Source: Aquilaria yunnanensis
Taxonomy: Eukaryota > Streptophyta > Magnoliopsida > Malvales > Thymelaeaceae
Length of the DNA stretch: 64,000 nucleotides
NCBI GenBank assembly: GCA_039654915.1
Contig: CM077596.1
Location: forward strand, 2,976,001 to 3,040,000
Direction: 5' to 3'
Shown: positions 11,128 through 21,199 of the stretch, piece by piece
Numbering within the stretch: position 1 is the first letter of the stretch
Layout: every line of letters begins with the position of its first letter
Notes under the pieces: generated by a model
What the model was told of the DNA's origin: nothing
Databases searched by the model: none
The model's input: the letters and a program-made list of their open reading frames with translations, nothing else
Position numbers and translations under genes: made by a program

Positions 11128-11621
11128 GATGGAGCGGAAGGATTGTGTTGTACAAAAAATATCCTAAGTACAGAATGTCCTTGAGAAAAATTCTTAAGTG
11201 TACAAAATGGTGCAAGACAGAATTCCGCGAAGGTGTTCGCCGTGAAAAAGCGCATATGTGATTTTCCGAAGTCCCTTGAGCCATCACGCTCGGAAAAATG
11301 GAAAACAAAAATCTTGCGAAAGTACTCGCCGCAAAAAGCGCAGATGTGATTTTCCGAAGTCCTTTGAGCCATCACACTCGGAAAAATGGAAAAAATATCG
11401 CGAAAGTACTCGTCACAAAAAGTGCAGAATAATTTTTTGTGATTGCAGGTTTCCCGAAGTCTCTCGAGTGAACTTGTTCGGGACAGTGGAAATGTAAAAT
11501 CTTGCAAAAAGACTTAGCCAAAAAATGTATTCATTGAGAATGATCAGGCTTACAAAGAAGAAGTGCCCGAAGAAGGAGCACAAAAACGAAGAGGAAAAAA
11601 GGAAAAGGCCCCTAAAACAGC
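11128..11621. repeat. Convergent spacer with ~88-bp tandem repeats in element B
   Basis: This lies between the 3' ends of pol and of the antisense gene. Two clear copies of a unit of about 88 bp carry GTGATTTTCCGAAGTCC..TTGAGCCATCAC.CTCGGAAAAATGG (starts near 11261 and 11349), plus a third degenerate copy near 11449. The equivalent spacer of element C (25307-25689) has related repeats. It may hold the 3' ends of both transcripts; I see no coding frame. Confidence 0.7.
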
Positions 11622-14048
11622 CTAAGGGTTCTCGGCGTCCCGAGAGCCACCAGCCTCTGTGCCCTTTTCCACCACCTTCGGCGCCGGAATTGTGGAAGGC
11701 AGGTTCAGGTGCTCGATTTTTGACCAGGACCACCGAGGCCCCTCGGGAATGTTTAGAGCTTCTAAAAAAGAGATATCCAGACCTGGGAACCTCTGAAGGA
11801 CTTGATGCCAAGCAAGGCAGAATCCGTCCTGGAAAGCGACCTTAGTCATTTGGTCGGATTTGTCCTTCTCAACCTCAAGGTCCTCGAGCTCGTCCTTTAA
11901 GTCTGCAACCTCCTTCTTCAGCGCCTTCATCCTCTTCTTCGCATCGGGCTCCTTCTTCAAAGACTTGACCTCGGCTTCAAGAGCCTTTTTCTCAGTCACC
12001 AACGACCGTATGAGATTGTCAGAATCTGACTTATCCTTGAGAAGGTCTTGGTTGGCAGTGAGCATCCCCACCACCTGATCGCCGAGGTCAGCAATCTTCA
12101 GGGAGGAGTCCTTCTCAAAGACTTCCTTTTCCTTCCGGAACTCCTCCCGAAGGGCAGCAACTTGTTTCTTCGCAGCATCTACCAGCTGCTGGTTCTTGAC
12201 GGTCAATTCCGAGCATATGACTTTCGCTTTTGCTAAGGCCTCTAAGGCCGAAGCTCGGAACGCCGTCTGCCTGGCTACCCGAACTCGGAGAAAGCCGGCA
12301 TACCCCAGCAGCTGCGAAAACGTGAACACAAGGTCAGTAAGAGCCAAGCACTTAGGAAAAATTGAAGGGAAAAAGGTGTGAAGAGCAAACCTGAGCAGCA
12401 TGCTCGGTAACTTTCGCGGCGAGGGTGTCATCGCCCGGATAGGCCGCCGCAATAGCGTTGAAGGAGGCCTCTGTAAGCACCCCCTTCGAAATCTGCTTCG
12501 CCATTTCAGGACAGTCCTCGGAGTACAAGTTCATGTCCTCCGTGAATGTCCAGAAAGTCTCTTTGGGTATCTTCCCTTGCGGGACCTTGGCGTCACGAAG
12601 GGCCCGCGTCTTCGCGTGTTCGGCCGCCCAGTTCGGAGTAAGCAACTCCCCTGCATGGCGAAAATGAGAAGCAGGTCAGAGACAAAGGAAATTTCAGAAA
12701 AACAAAAGAACCATACTTGTTCTGAAAACAACAAACCTGGCGGCACTTCGATCACGACGTCCTCGGAGCCCTAAGACTCCTCTGTCGAAATCCCCTTGCC
12801 TTTCCTCCTGCGCTGCTCCTCGGCAGAAGGAGCCTCTACCACGGCCTCCAGAAGGGCCTGCGGCGCGGAAGGGCTCTGGAGAGGGACGTCGGCGGAACGA
12901 ACCTCGGCAGCGGCAGGGACCTTGGCAGCAACCTCGGGCAGCAGAATCTCAGCTGCCCCAGGCTCCTCGGCAGCCTCCTCGGAAATTTCTTCCTGAGGAA
13001 CCCGGGCAGTTTTCTTTGCCCGTTTCGCCGAAGGACCAGCGCCAGTAGACTTCCGCCTTCGAGAAGCCGCCTTCTTTGTCTGATCGCCATTCTCCACCTG
13101 GCCGGAGAAAAGGGACTTGTAGAATGCAGCAGTCCCGTCCCCCATCTCTGAAAAAGAAAAAAGACATCAGCGTAAGTCCAAGGGAAAAAACTGCAAGGGA
13201 GTAGAAGATAACTTACTTTCGAAAAGCGTTTCGAAATAAACTTCCTCCCGAAGGAGCTGCACCAACCAGGAGTCCTTCCCGGCGATAGCAGGAGCTGGCA
13301 TCTCGAGGTCAGTCTCATGCTCCTTGACCACCCCTAACTCCCGAAGAACCTCTTCGGGCATCAACCTCCAGTTAATGGGGAAGGGGTAGAGAGAGCGCGG
13401 AGCAACCTTGGGAGCCCAGTCGGAGACGGCTCGAATACCTCTGTCGAAGTCCTCGAACACGGGAGCCAACTCTGGAGTCAGCAGTATCCTCGGATCAATG
13501 ACATCTACATCCAGCTTTCCCCGAGCCCATTTGGTCGGAACATACGACCAGGCCTCATCTATCTTCAGGAAGAAGAATTTCTGTTGCCACCATCGCCAAC
13601 TGTCCTTAGTGGCAAAAATGAACATGAATTTTTTGCTTCCGGATCCCCGAGGTAGCATGAAATAGAAGCCACCCTTCGGGACCACGAAGAGCTTGTAGTA
13701 CTGCATGAAAATTACAAAATGGGGTTTTATCCTGAAGACGCCACACATACAGAGGAAGGCGTTAAAATAGCAGTACGAGTTCGGGGGAAGCTAATTCACA
13801 GCAATGCCGTGAAATTGGCAGAACTCGCAAACCATCTTCGGGGGAGGATACTGAAGTCCGGCCTTTAGCTGGGCTCGGAAAACGGTAACCTCGGTACTAT
13901 GGTTTGAAAAAGCATAGTGGTCAGGTCGTGGCAGCCGGGTAACGGCGTAAGAGGGAAGAAAGAACTTCTTCTTCCACGTTTCTAATTTTTTAGGGGTGGT
14001 GCAATAAGGATGAGATAAAAGAGGCTGCCAGCTCTCAGGGATAGCCAT
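11622..14048 (-). CDS. Antisense four-exon gene of element B: putative gypsy-type transposase domain and coiled-coil protein
   Basis: Exons: 14048-13217 (832 nt), 13147-12737 (411), 12650-12391 (260), 12311-11622 (690). All three introns are GT-AG, 69, 86 and 79 nt. Spliced length is 2193 nt (730 residues). Residues ~1-277 carry the conserved gypsy-type transposase-like domain (SWQPLLSHP, AQLKAGLQYPPP, MCGVFRIKPHF, FPINWRLMPEEVLREL). Residues ~278-414 are a basic then acidic, Ala/Glu-rich low-complexity linker. Exon 3 holds FWTFTEDMNLYSEDCP. Exon 4 is a long coiled coil (KKEVADLKDELEDLEVEKDKS) ending FQDGFCLAWHQVLQRFP. Two in-frame TAGs (13791-13793 and 12771-12773) are the only breaks. Antisense genes are known in Tat elements; their role is not established. 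It has its own promoter and converges on pol. Confidence 0.82.
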
Positions 14049-14304
14049 TTTGGACAGAAAAACGAGTTCAAAAAAAGGCAAGAAAACAACTTCCGGCAAA
14101 AACTCGAAAAAACAGAGGTATCAAAAGACTCTAGAAAGAAAAAACCCACCAAAAGACTTGCCAAAATCGGAGGTCACCGTCGTAAAAGGTTGCCGGAAAA
14201 AGCTCTGTTAAAACAGCTCCACCGCAGAAGCAAGAGAAAGCGCACAGAAAAGGGCAAGCAGGGAAAGAGCAGAAGCAAAAGCAAAAGGGGCTATGACGGA
14301 ATGG

Positions 14305-14450
14305 GCTACTTATAGGCCAAGGGTGGGTAACTGAAACGACGTCATAAGTGCCCTTTGAAGGCGAACCGTCGCCGTAACTACACTCTGTGCCTGAAAAGAC
14401 GCGCTCTTTGTAAACGACGCGACTCTCCTCCAATGACAGTGCGCCACGTG
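14305..14450 (-). promoter_or_regulatory. Promoter region of the element B antisense gene
   Basis: Reading minus: a G-box TTGACACGTGGC (CACGTG 14445-14450), then a CATTGG/CCAAT motif near 14430-14436, then TATAAGTAGC (14305-14314), which lies 257 bp upstream of ATG 14048. The order G-box, CCAAT, TATA and the phrase ACTGT.ATTGG.GGAGAGTCGC recur in element C. The start point is inferred, not seen. Confidence 0.6.
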
Positions 14451-14809
14451 TCAACCATCGCGCCAAAATAGGAGACACGTCTCCTGGCATCCCTAAAAAA
14501 CTGGGACGCGTCGCTCAGACTGACGCGCTTGGCCATCAGACGCGACGCTGCACAAACCTGCAAAAGCAAAGAACCAGGTTGCCTCGAAGACACTAAAAGA
14601 CGGGCTATGGCCGAACAGCCCATACCTTCGGGCAAGAGGTGTATCTTCGGCACAGGCTTTGCCTCGGAGACACCAAAAAACAGGCCAAGACCGAACAGCC
14701 CACATCTTTGGGCAAGAGGTGTACCTTCAACACAGGTGTTACTCTCTATAGACTCCCAAAGAACATCCTCGGAAAGAAAACAAAACTGAAGTCTTCACTT
14801 CGGCTTTCC

Positions 14810-14822
14810 AAAGGGGGGCATG
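14810..14822 (+). other. Polypurine tract of element B
   Basis: AAAGGGGGGCATG directly precedes the 3' LTR. It would prime plus-strand DNA synthesis. Equivalent tracts occur at 1993-2004 (A), reversed at 22238-22250 (C), and reversed at 61519-61530 (F). Confidence 0.75.
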
Positions 14823-15685
14823 TGATAGCCGAAGGACTATCGCCTCCACCTGGCCGAACTCCCTGCCACCAGAATGACCAGGAGATCTGGCGCTACCCGG
14901 AAAAAGGTGGGATCACACACGTCGGAGAAAAGCCGAAGAGCCCGAGCTCGGCACGCCAGGGAACCTGAGGATACTATTAGCCCCCCCGAGGTAGTAAACA
15001 GACCGCCTTCGGAAAAGTGGCACCAGCTATGGCGGGCCGAACATGATCTTCCCGAAGGCCGAACTCCCTGAATCTGGGAACCCCCGAACTAGGGGCATGT
15101 TTCCCGAAGTGGCACGGTCCGTACTAGAGGACGACCTCACCCAGGGACCTCGGGAGTACGGCAGGAGCATTTAAGGAAGCCTCTGACATGTCGCCCACAG
15201 ACGTCACAAGCCGCCTCAAACGGCGCTCTGACACGCCGACACCATCAAAGTCACATCATGGCCCGTCTCGGCTCAAGGCTCAAGGAAGCATGCCACCAGC
15301 TACTTGTCCTCTACGCCCAGACATTCAGAGAACATCCGACCAAACACGTGTCACGATCTGAACGGGCTGGACACCTCTATAAATACCAGGGAATACACCC
15401 TGGCAAACGGCTGGCTGGCAGATATCCTGACTCCTCACTCAGAGAAAATACTACTAGGCGAGTTCACTGAACCCCTCAGTGCTATTTCCTCTGCCTTCTC
15501 TCAGCACCACTGGCTTGGGCGTCGGAGGCTCCTCCCCGGAAAAACACCCCGGGGACCTCCTAACCCACTTTTTCTGAGCATCTCAGGCACTCTCCCTTGG
15601 GTAAAACGGCCACCAGGCGTTCTTCCTCTCCGGGAGTCCCTCCATCAGTCACCATGACTACCAGCGATGAAGCCCCTGTGCATCA
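14823..15685 (+). repeat. 3' LTR of element B
   Basis: 863 bp, TGATAGCC...CATCA, followed by the target duplication GATGT (15686-15690). It differs from the 5' LTR at about 20 positions, mostly transitions, with no length change. It carries the same G-box (15345-15350) and TATA box (15378-15385). Confidence 0.93.
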
Positions 15686-15690
15686 GATGT

Positions 15691-16285
15691 ATCGAATAAA
15701 ATGTGCTTTGGGATTTGGGGGGGATGCTATAAAATATGTTGGGAAATGGAAAAAGTGGGTGTCAAGTTTATTAACTCCTTTAGGTGGAAAGTAGAGGATG
15801 AAGCTAGGATTAAATTTTGGAAGGATGTGTGGGTGGGTTCCTCATGTATGATGGAGAGTTTTCCTAGACATTTTAGGCTAGAACAGCCAAAGCATTGTGT
15901 AGTTATAGAGAGAAGGAAGGATGGAGGATGTGGAGGAGTTAATCTAGCCTTACGGGGTATATATGTGGAAGAGTTGTTATGCCCATTTTGCAAGCAAAAA
16001 GAAAAGACTTTGGCTCATCATGTGTTGGTAAGATGTTTTAAGGCAGCTTCAGTTTAGCGATTGGCAAGAAATTGATGGCAGCTTGAAGAGCCTACAGCAG
16101 CAAATTTAATCGAGGTGACCACCTATCATCAAGTTGAAGGCATGTCATTGAGTCAAGAAAGGTTTGGGAGGCCCTACCTTTTATTGATGTATGGATTTCG
16201 TGCGATAGAAGAAATGAGTTGTTGTTCAAGGGCTGTAAGAAAACTTATGGGCAAATGCTGCGAGGGATACAAACTATTTTTTTCT
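15691..16285 (+). pseudogene. LINE (L1-type) remnant, right half: C-terminal zf-RVT region
   Basis: Translation in shifting frames reads FRWKVEDEARIKFWKDVWVG near 15778-15836, then ESFPRHFRLEQ. Near 15976-16035 it reads CPFCKQKEKTLAHHVLVRC (zf-RVT). VWEALPFIDVWISCDRRNELLFKG follows near 16165-16235. This is the usual order in plant L1-type LINE C-termini. It continues the fragment at 4660-4800, interrupted by element B. Several frameshifts and stops. The MULE at 16286 cuts its end. Confidence 0.75.
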
Positions 16286-16428
16286 GAGTTTTTTCCAGTT
16301 AAGGTGTCCTTTTTAATCTTGAATCTTTAAATAGGGTTATTGCAATATTATTTCTTTGAATAGGTAATTTTTTCCAGCTAAGCACATGTGAAAGCCATGT
16401 CAGCATCTACTCATACTAGCAACATCAT
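16286..16428 (+). repeat. Left TIR of the MULE
   Basis: Matches the reverse complement of 20612-20754 at most positions (shared core AGCACATGTGAAAGCCATGTCAGC and TTTAAATAGGGTTATTGCAAT). Similarity weakens toward the inner end near 16428. Confidence 0.8.
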
Positions 16429-18546
16429 AATTAAACCAGTAGCCAACAAAAAGGAAATCAAAATAGAAAGAAAAAAACAGAGGGCAGCAGCATTTCACTA
16501 GGGTTTATACTATACCATGCCAAAATTTCTTTTCTATCAAGTAAGGAAGAAAGCTAAAGTGATTTTATGCAATCCTAAGCAAGAAGGTAATATTCAATTT
16601 TTCACTCATCTAATTAATTTCCTATCTTCTAGTATTAATTGTCCTATTATGCTTGTTGGTTGGCCATGTGTGAATATATGTCTAGCACTTGCTAGGTTTT
16701 AAAGTTTGTTGTTAGAAATATGAAAATCAATCTAAACAGAGGAAAATGATATGGTCAATAATTTCAGCCAAATGTCTGATCAAAGCCTACAATAATTAAT
16801 ATTCCTTCATGGACTTTTCTAAAACATGTTCTTTGGAAAGAAACTTAGATTGAAAAACACGTTAGACCTGTTTTCTTCTAAACTTGTGTCTATTTTTTTT
16901 TTTTTTTTTGTGAACGATGATGTCCAATTGATAGGTTGCAAGACTATAGATTATATTCATAATAAGATAAGTGCATAGTGCTATTTCTTTGTGCCGTAGG
17001 ATAGGAAAGCTTCAATCTTAAAATTTTCATATCTTTGTTGTTTGTACATTTCTTTTTTCCTTCAATCAAGTTGGATAGGAAGGCTTGTGCAAAGGGACTA
17101 ATATAACTCTCTTCACTGATTTATGTTTTCTAATTGAGATTTTTATTTTGTGGTGGTGATTGGTGGTTTGATCTTAAAGGGGTCCATTTATGAGTTAAGT
17201 CTTTCTCAACTGGTTTGAATAAACAACATGGGTAGTCATATGGCTTATTTTTACATTTCTTAATGTACATGGAAAGGGAAATATTACTTTTTCTCTACAA
17301 TTGACTTTTTCAACCTTTTCAATATGGGCACAAAAGTAAGTTTATGGGGTGGATCACTTGAGTTGGATTCCAGCAAGGTTTTTCTGTTCTTTTTTTTTTT
17401 CATGTTTCAAAACCATGAAACTCTTCTCTTTCACCTCTTCAAGTGTCCGCTGTATCAATCATTTTTATGCTTCTTGAGGCTTCCAAATCAATAATTATTT
17501 GCAACAATTCTCATCCTTAGAGCTGAATTTGATGGGCTAACAAGTTATACTTTTGCAAGGTTTTGACCAAAAGGTGTTTCCATGCTTTGTTTTAATGGCT
17601 ATGTGTCTTCACTTTTTTTTGAATTATTTTTAGATTACATGTTCTAATAATTTATTGAAAGTTAAAAAATATTGATCTTTTGATGCATTTTTATAGGAAA
17701 TGAGTGGAAGAGAAATTCCAGTCTTTTGTTATTGAAATGGAAAAATTCTTGAAGGACCAAATGGATTATACTATAGTGGCCCTCCCTTATAGGCAATCAA
17801 GCTAAAGTGGAATACCAAACTTGATAAATTGTTAGATAAAATCTATGATATTATGGGATTTTATAGACAACAAGTTCAAGTGAATTTGATCTGTCGATAC
17901 TTATCTGCAGTTCAAGCATCAATGATTAAATATATTCACTTACCTATTCTAGAAGATAAGAGTGTGGATATCATGCTTGAGATTCCATCGATTCACCTTT
18001 CTATCACAAATGTGTGAATTATATGTAGATGTGGTAAAAAGAACGATTGATTCTATTCAGCATGATAGTCAAGGCACAGGTTTAGCTTCCACGGAGTTAT
18101 TAACTCAAGAGAATGAGGCTAGTTTGTACAACTGTCAGGGTCATCCACCCTTGTCACCTTGCGTTGGAAGGAAGAGCGACAAACGCCAAAAACAACATCA
18201 TGATAATGAGTCATTGTGACGATTTAATCCATCTATCTGCACTGGTTTGATATATGAGGTTAGTTTAATTTCTAATATTGTTATTATCATTATTAGAATT
18301 AATTTATTTTTATTTTTTTGGCATTCATATTCTATTAGACTTCTATAAAAGCCTAATACGTTGTATTTGTAAATAAATGGACATTCCTTTCACTTATCAG
18401 TTCCATTGCTTCATTACATTAACTCAACACCAAATCTTAATTGTGATTATTGTCATTGTATTTTTTTTAATTATTATTCTTTTCATTTTTATATAAGATT
18501 GTAAAGATCATATTATAACTTTTTATTCACCAATCTGAAAATGTAG
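16429..18546. other. MULE internal 5' region, no clear gene
   Basis: AT-rich, with poly-T runs near 16891 and 17391. Short open frames exist (for example 17829-18017, 17962-18219) but show no family I recognise. It may be the 5' untranslated region, introns or captured sequence. No tRNA or other RNA gene is seen. Confidence 0.5.
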
Positions 18547-19156
18547 GGACAATCTTCATCTTTGCTTGGAAACTTGATCGGGTTCTCAAATAATAAAGTC
18601 AGAAGCTATAAAGGTGAGAAAGTCAGTTTAGATATAACAACAGTACAAGAGATGGTTCACAATAAACATACAAGTATCTTTAATAGCACGGTTATAAATA
18701 ATAGGCTATTAGAATAAGAGAGCAATGAAGAACATGAAGAAAAAGAAGAAGAACAAGAAGATGGGGAGTAAGAAGATTGAGAAAAATTATGGTCATAATG
18801 ATGGCAATGTCAATTCATCTACTGAAACCTTGGTTGAAGAATCACCATCACAATCTCCTTTACGTGAAAATACACATTTAGAGACTATAGACACCAGAAG
18901 AAATGGACCAACATATGAGTTAGATGTGCCATTTTTCAAAAACATTGAAAGGCCATATGAGGCAATAGCTAACACTAGGAGACCCCAACCACCGGGCCTT
19001 CATTGGAATCCAAATCTTGAGCCACATGAAGGGCTAAAATTTCAAACCAAAGAAAAGCTGCAAAGAGCTGTAAAATCGTACTCCATCAAAAGGAATCAAC
19101 AATATGATGTGGTTGAAAGCAAGAAGAACCTATGGTCTTTGAGGTGCAAAATTTAA
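18547..19156 (+). pseudogene. MULE transposase N-terminal fragment (MuDR DNA-binding region)
   Basis: An upstream stretch (18547-18717) reads VSLDITTVQEMV.NK before a stop. An open frame from ATG 18725 (143 codons) then starts lysine-rich and continues through an acidic/Ser-rich part. It ends with a region like the MuDR family N-terminal DNA-binding domain (GLKFQTKEKLQRAVKSYSI, then NQQYDVVESKKNLWSLRC). The protein stops immediately at the junction with the 3' non-coding segment shared with 3411-3712. The DDE core and SWIM domain have therefore been deleted. Not able to encode active transposase. Confidence 0.72.
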
Positions 19157-19450
19157 TATCTTGATTTGGTAATACACAATTCCACACTTTTTATGTAATT
19201 AATTAATAGGACCAAAGGTTAATGACTTTCAAATATTGAGTTAGAAACTAGCGACCTACACTAGTCCATGTCTACTTTGTGTGATTAATTCGCTTTATTT
19301 ACATATTTTCTGTACAATTTGCTTTATTTTTTCCTCCCATTTTTTAAAACAAAACGACATTCACTTTTGCATTTTGTAGGTTCTTGGTTCAATTACTGCT
19401 GATGCAGTGACGCTGATGGAAAGACTCCGATGCAAGGATTGGTCCTTGGT
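19157..19450 (+). repeat. MULE 3' non-coding segment (copy 2)
   Basis: Nearly the same as 3411-3712, starting TATCTTGATTTGGTAATACAC. Here it follows the N-terminal coding part directly, which marks the internal deletion point at 19156/19157. A few differences occur near the end (GACGCTGATGGAAAG). Confidence 0.75.
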
Positions 19451-20611
19451 GAGCGGTGTAATTGTGCAATCTGAAGTTTGTCTCCTGGCTGGTTTTAGCT
19501 TGCATTGGCTATTTGTTTGAACTTTACTACCAGCGCTTATCATTAATAATTTTCTCTTTTAAAAAAAAATGTCAAAGAACTAAAACTGCAACAAAGTCTT
19601 CTAATTATTTGATGTCTTACCATTACGGTGGGAATTATTATGCTAATTTGCTGGTTTACAAGTGGTGCTACGCTTATTCCTTTTGGTTTATCTTCGTAGT
19701 TTGTTGCCTGTGTTTTTCTTCTTGTACTGATGTTTTGAACCTCTAGTTTCTGTTGAGGTTTTCTTTCTTTACCTATTTTGCTGCAGTTCTTGGACTATGT
19801 AATTTGTACTTGTTATAATCCATCATCTATTTCTTATTCTTAAAAAAGAAGTACCAAGTTTTTCAGATTCATGGATTTCCAAAATGGTAAAGAATATCAT
19901 AATGTTCCTATGCAAATGCAATGCTCCTCTGCAATTGGCGATTTAAAGCTAGTTAGAGTAGGCTTTGGCCATAGACACACCATTGGGTCATTTTGTTCCA
20001 GTGGTTTTGAATGTTTGCAGCAGCTTGTCGGCTGTTGCGTTCTCTGTTTTGGCTGATGAGCTTCTAACTGTGTTGCAACAAGGTTGGAAAAAAAACTATA
20101 AATCTGTCGAACTAAGGAATACGAGCCTCAAGTAAGTACCCAGCTGCAAAAATGGACCAAACAATACAAAGCACAACTCCAGTAAAGCAACAGAAACCAG
20201 AAGATGCTAAAATCACAAGTGAATAACGACCTAAATCCGAACTTTAAAGCAATACTTTGAGTAAAAAAAAAATCCATGAATTCAGCAAAAAAGAATCAAC
20301 TACATTAACCCGCAGCCTTCAAACTCTAAAAAAGATTAGAATTTATCAACTAGGGATTGTTTGAGGAGTTAAAACGTTACTTGGGAATGAAGAGTTGAAA
20401 GACATCACTGGCCGAAATTAGTATAGAAGAGCCAAAATTTAAGCATAGAATGTGAGATTTTAAAGGAATTTGAAGAACATTACGCAGATTCAGATTAAAA
20501 GACGAAAAAATCTCTCCTTTTCATAGATAAAGTTGGTGATGGTTTTGGTAGAGTTTCCGTTTCTCTGGTTCTGGTTTTTTTCTTTTTGCTTTCGTGGTTG
20601 TCTGGTTAATC
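19451..20611. other. MULE internal 3' region, no gene
   Basis: Non-coding. Contains ordinary AT-rich sequence and short chance frames only. The right TIR follows at 20612. Confidence 0.5.
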
Positions 20612-20754
20612 GTGATGCTGCTAGGAAGAGAAGTTGCTGACATGGCTTTCACATGTGCTTAGTTGACAAAAATTACCCATTCAAAGAAATAAGATTGCAA
20701 TAACCCTATTTAAAGATTAAAGATTCAAAAGGACACATTAACCGGAAAAAACTC
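20612..20754 (-). repeat. Right TIR of the MULE
   Basis: Inverted partner of 16286-16428. It ends GGAAAAAACTC at 20754, followed by the direct repeat ATTTCTTTCT. Confidence 0.8.
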
Positions 20755-20865
20755 ATTTCTTTCTTTCCTTGAGATCAATAAAGAATATTACAAGAAAATG
20801 ACCGAGTTTGAAAACATTTGTACAATTTGAGACAATTTCTTGCAACTATAACTACTCAATCTCTA

Positions 20866-21199
20866 TAGTAGCTTTCCTTGAAGCCCTTTCAAGACCACTC
20901 TCACATCTCTACCACCGGCCTTCTCATTGAAAACTGCCGCATGAATCCGATAAAGAAGGTGAAGAGTCCTCATCAAGGGGCTATCACCCTCAATTTCATC
21001 CACTTCTGTCTCCTAGTAGTGATACCCTTTGATCTGTATCAAGTTGTCCAGATTTCTTGGCTCCCACGCTTTCTTAGTGTCATCAACAATAACCACTGCT
21101 GATTCCTCCCCTAGAACACGATCCAGGCCCTTCAAACCAAGGCTCTCCTCACAGGAAAATTATTCTACAGCCGAAGTACTTGCCCTGTGGATCAAGAAT
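20866..21199 (-). pseudogene. FCP1/CPL4-like RNA polymerase II CTD phosphatase fragment, C-terminal part
   Basis: Read on the minus strand: DPQGKYF, then (after a stop and frameshift) LDRVLGEESAVVIVDDT (near 21077-21125), AWEPRNLDNLIQIKGYHY, and further on RDVRVVLKGLQGKLL near the end. This matches the second half of the FCP1 phosphatase domain, including the conserved DD motif, and the DVR..L tail seen in plant CPL-type CTD phosphatases. It joins directly to 37036 onward once copia element D and its target repeat are removed. Internal stops and frameshifts make it non-functional. No intron-like gap is visible in the domain, so a retrocopy or captured fragment is possible. Confidence 0.65.

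Larger units (their letters stand above)
4801..15685 (+). mobile_element. Element B: nearly complete Tat/Retand-type Ty3/gypsy retrotransposon with antisense gene
   Basis: 10,885 bp with two 863-bp LTRs, flanked by the 5-bp duplication GATGT (4796-4800 and 15686-15690). Order: 5' LTR, PBS, gag-protease-RT-RNase H-second (archaeal-type) RNase H-integrase on plus, a tandem-repeat spacer, a four-exon gene on minus, purine tract, 3' LTR. The second RNase H and antisense gene place it in the Tat/Retand group. The LTRs differ at about 20 positions by eye (roughly 2.3%), suggesting insertion within the last one to two million years under common plant rates. Only four nonsense codons break its two genes, all consistent with C-to-T change. 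It is inserted in a LINE remnant. Confidence 0.95.
16286..20754 (+). mobile_element. MULE-type DNA transposon with long TIRs and internal deletion
   Basis: 4469 bp bounded by ~143-bp terminal inverted repeats that begin GAGTTTTTTCC. They are flanked by a 10-bp direct repeat with one mismatch, ATTTTTTTCT (16276-16285) and ATTTCTTTCT (20755-20764), the 9-10 bp size class of Mutator-like elements. Inside is only the N-terminal part of a MuDR transposase (to 19156), joined directly to the family's 3' non-coding segment. The catalytic core and SWIM finger are missing, so it is a non-autonomous deletion derivative. It sits at the end of a LINE remnant. Confidence 0.8.

Noticed and set aside
15304..15657. 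117-codon frame in the 3' LTR of element B
   Set aside because: The 5' LTR has the same sequence with a stop; it matches no protein and overlaps promoter and R regions. Chance frame.
16200..16300. GYKLFFSEFFP reading, like the tail of CTD phosphatases, at the left end of the MULE
   Set aside because: It runs plus, opposite to the real phosphatase fragment, overlaps the TIR, and another frame here continues the LINE C-terminus (RRNELLFKG).
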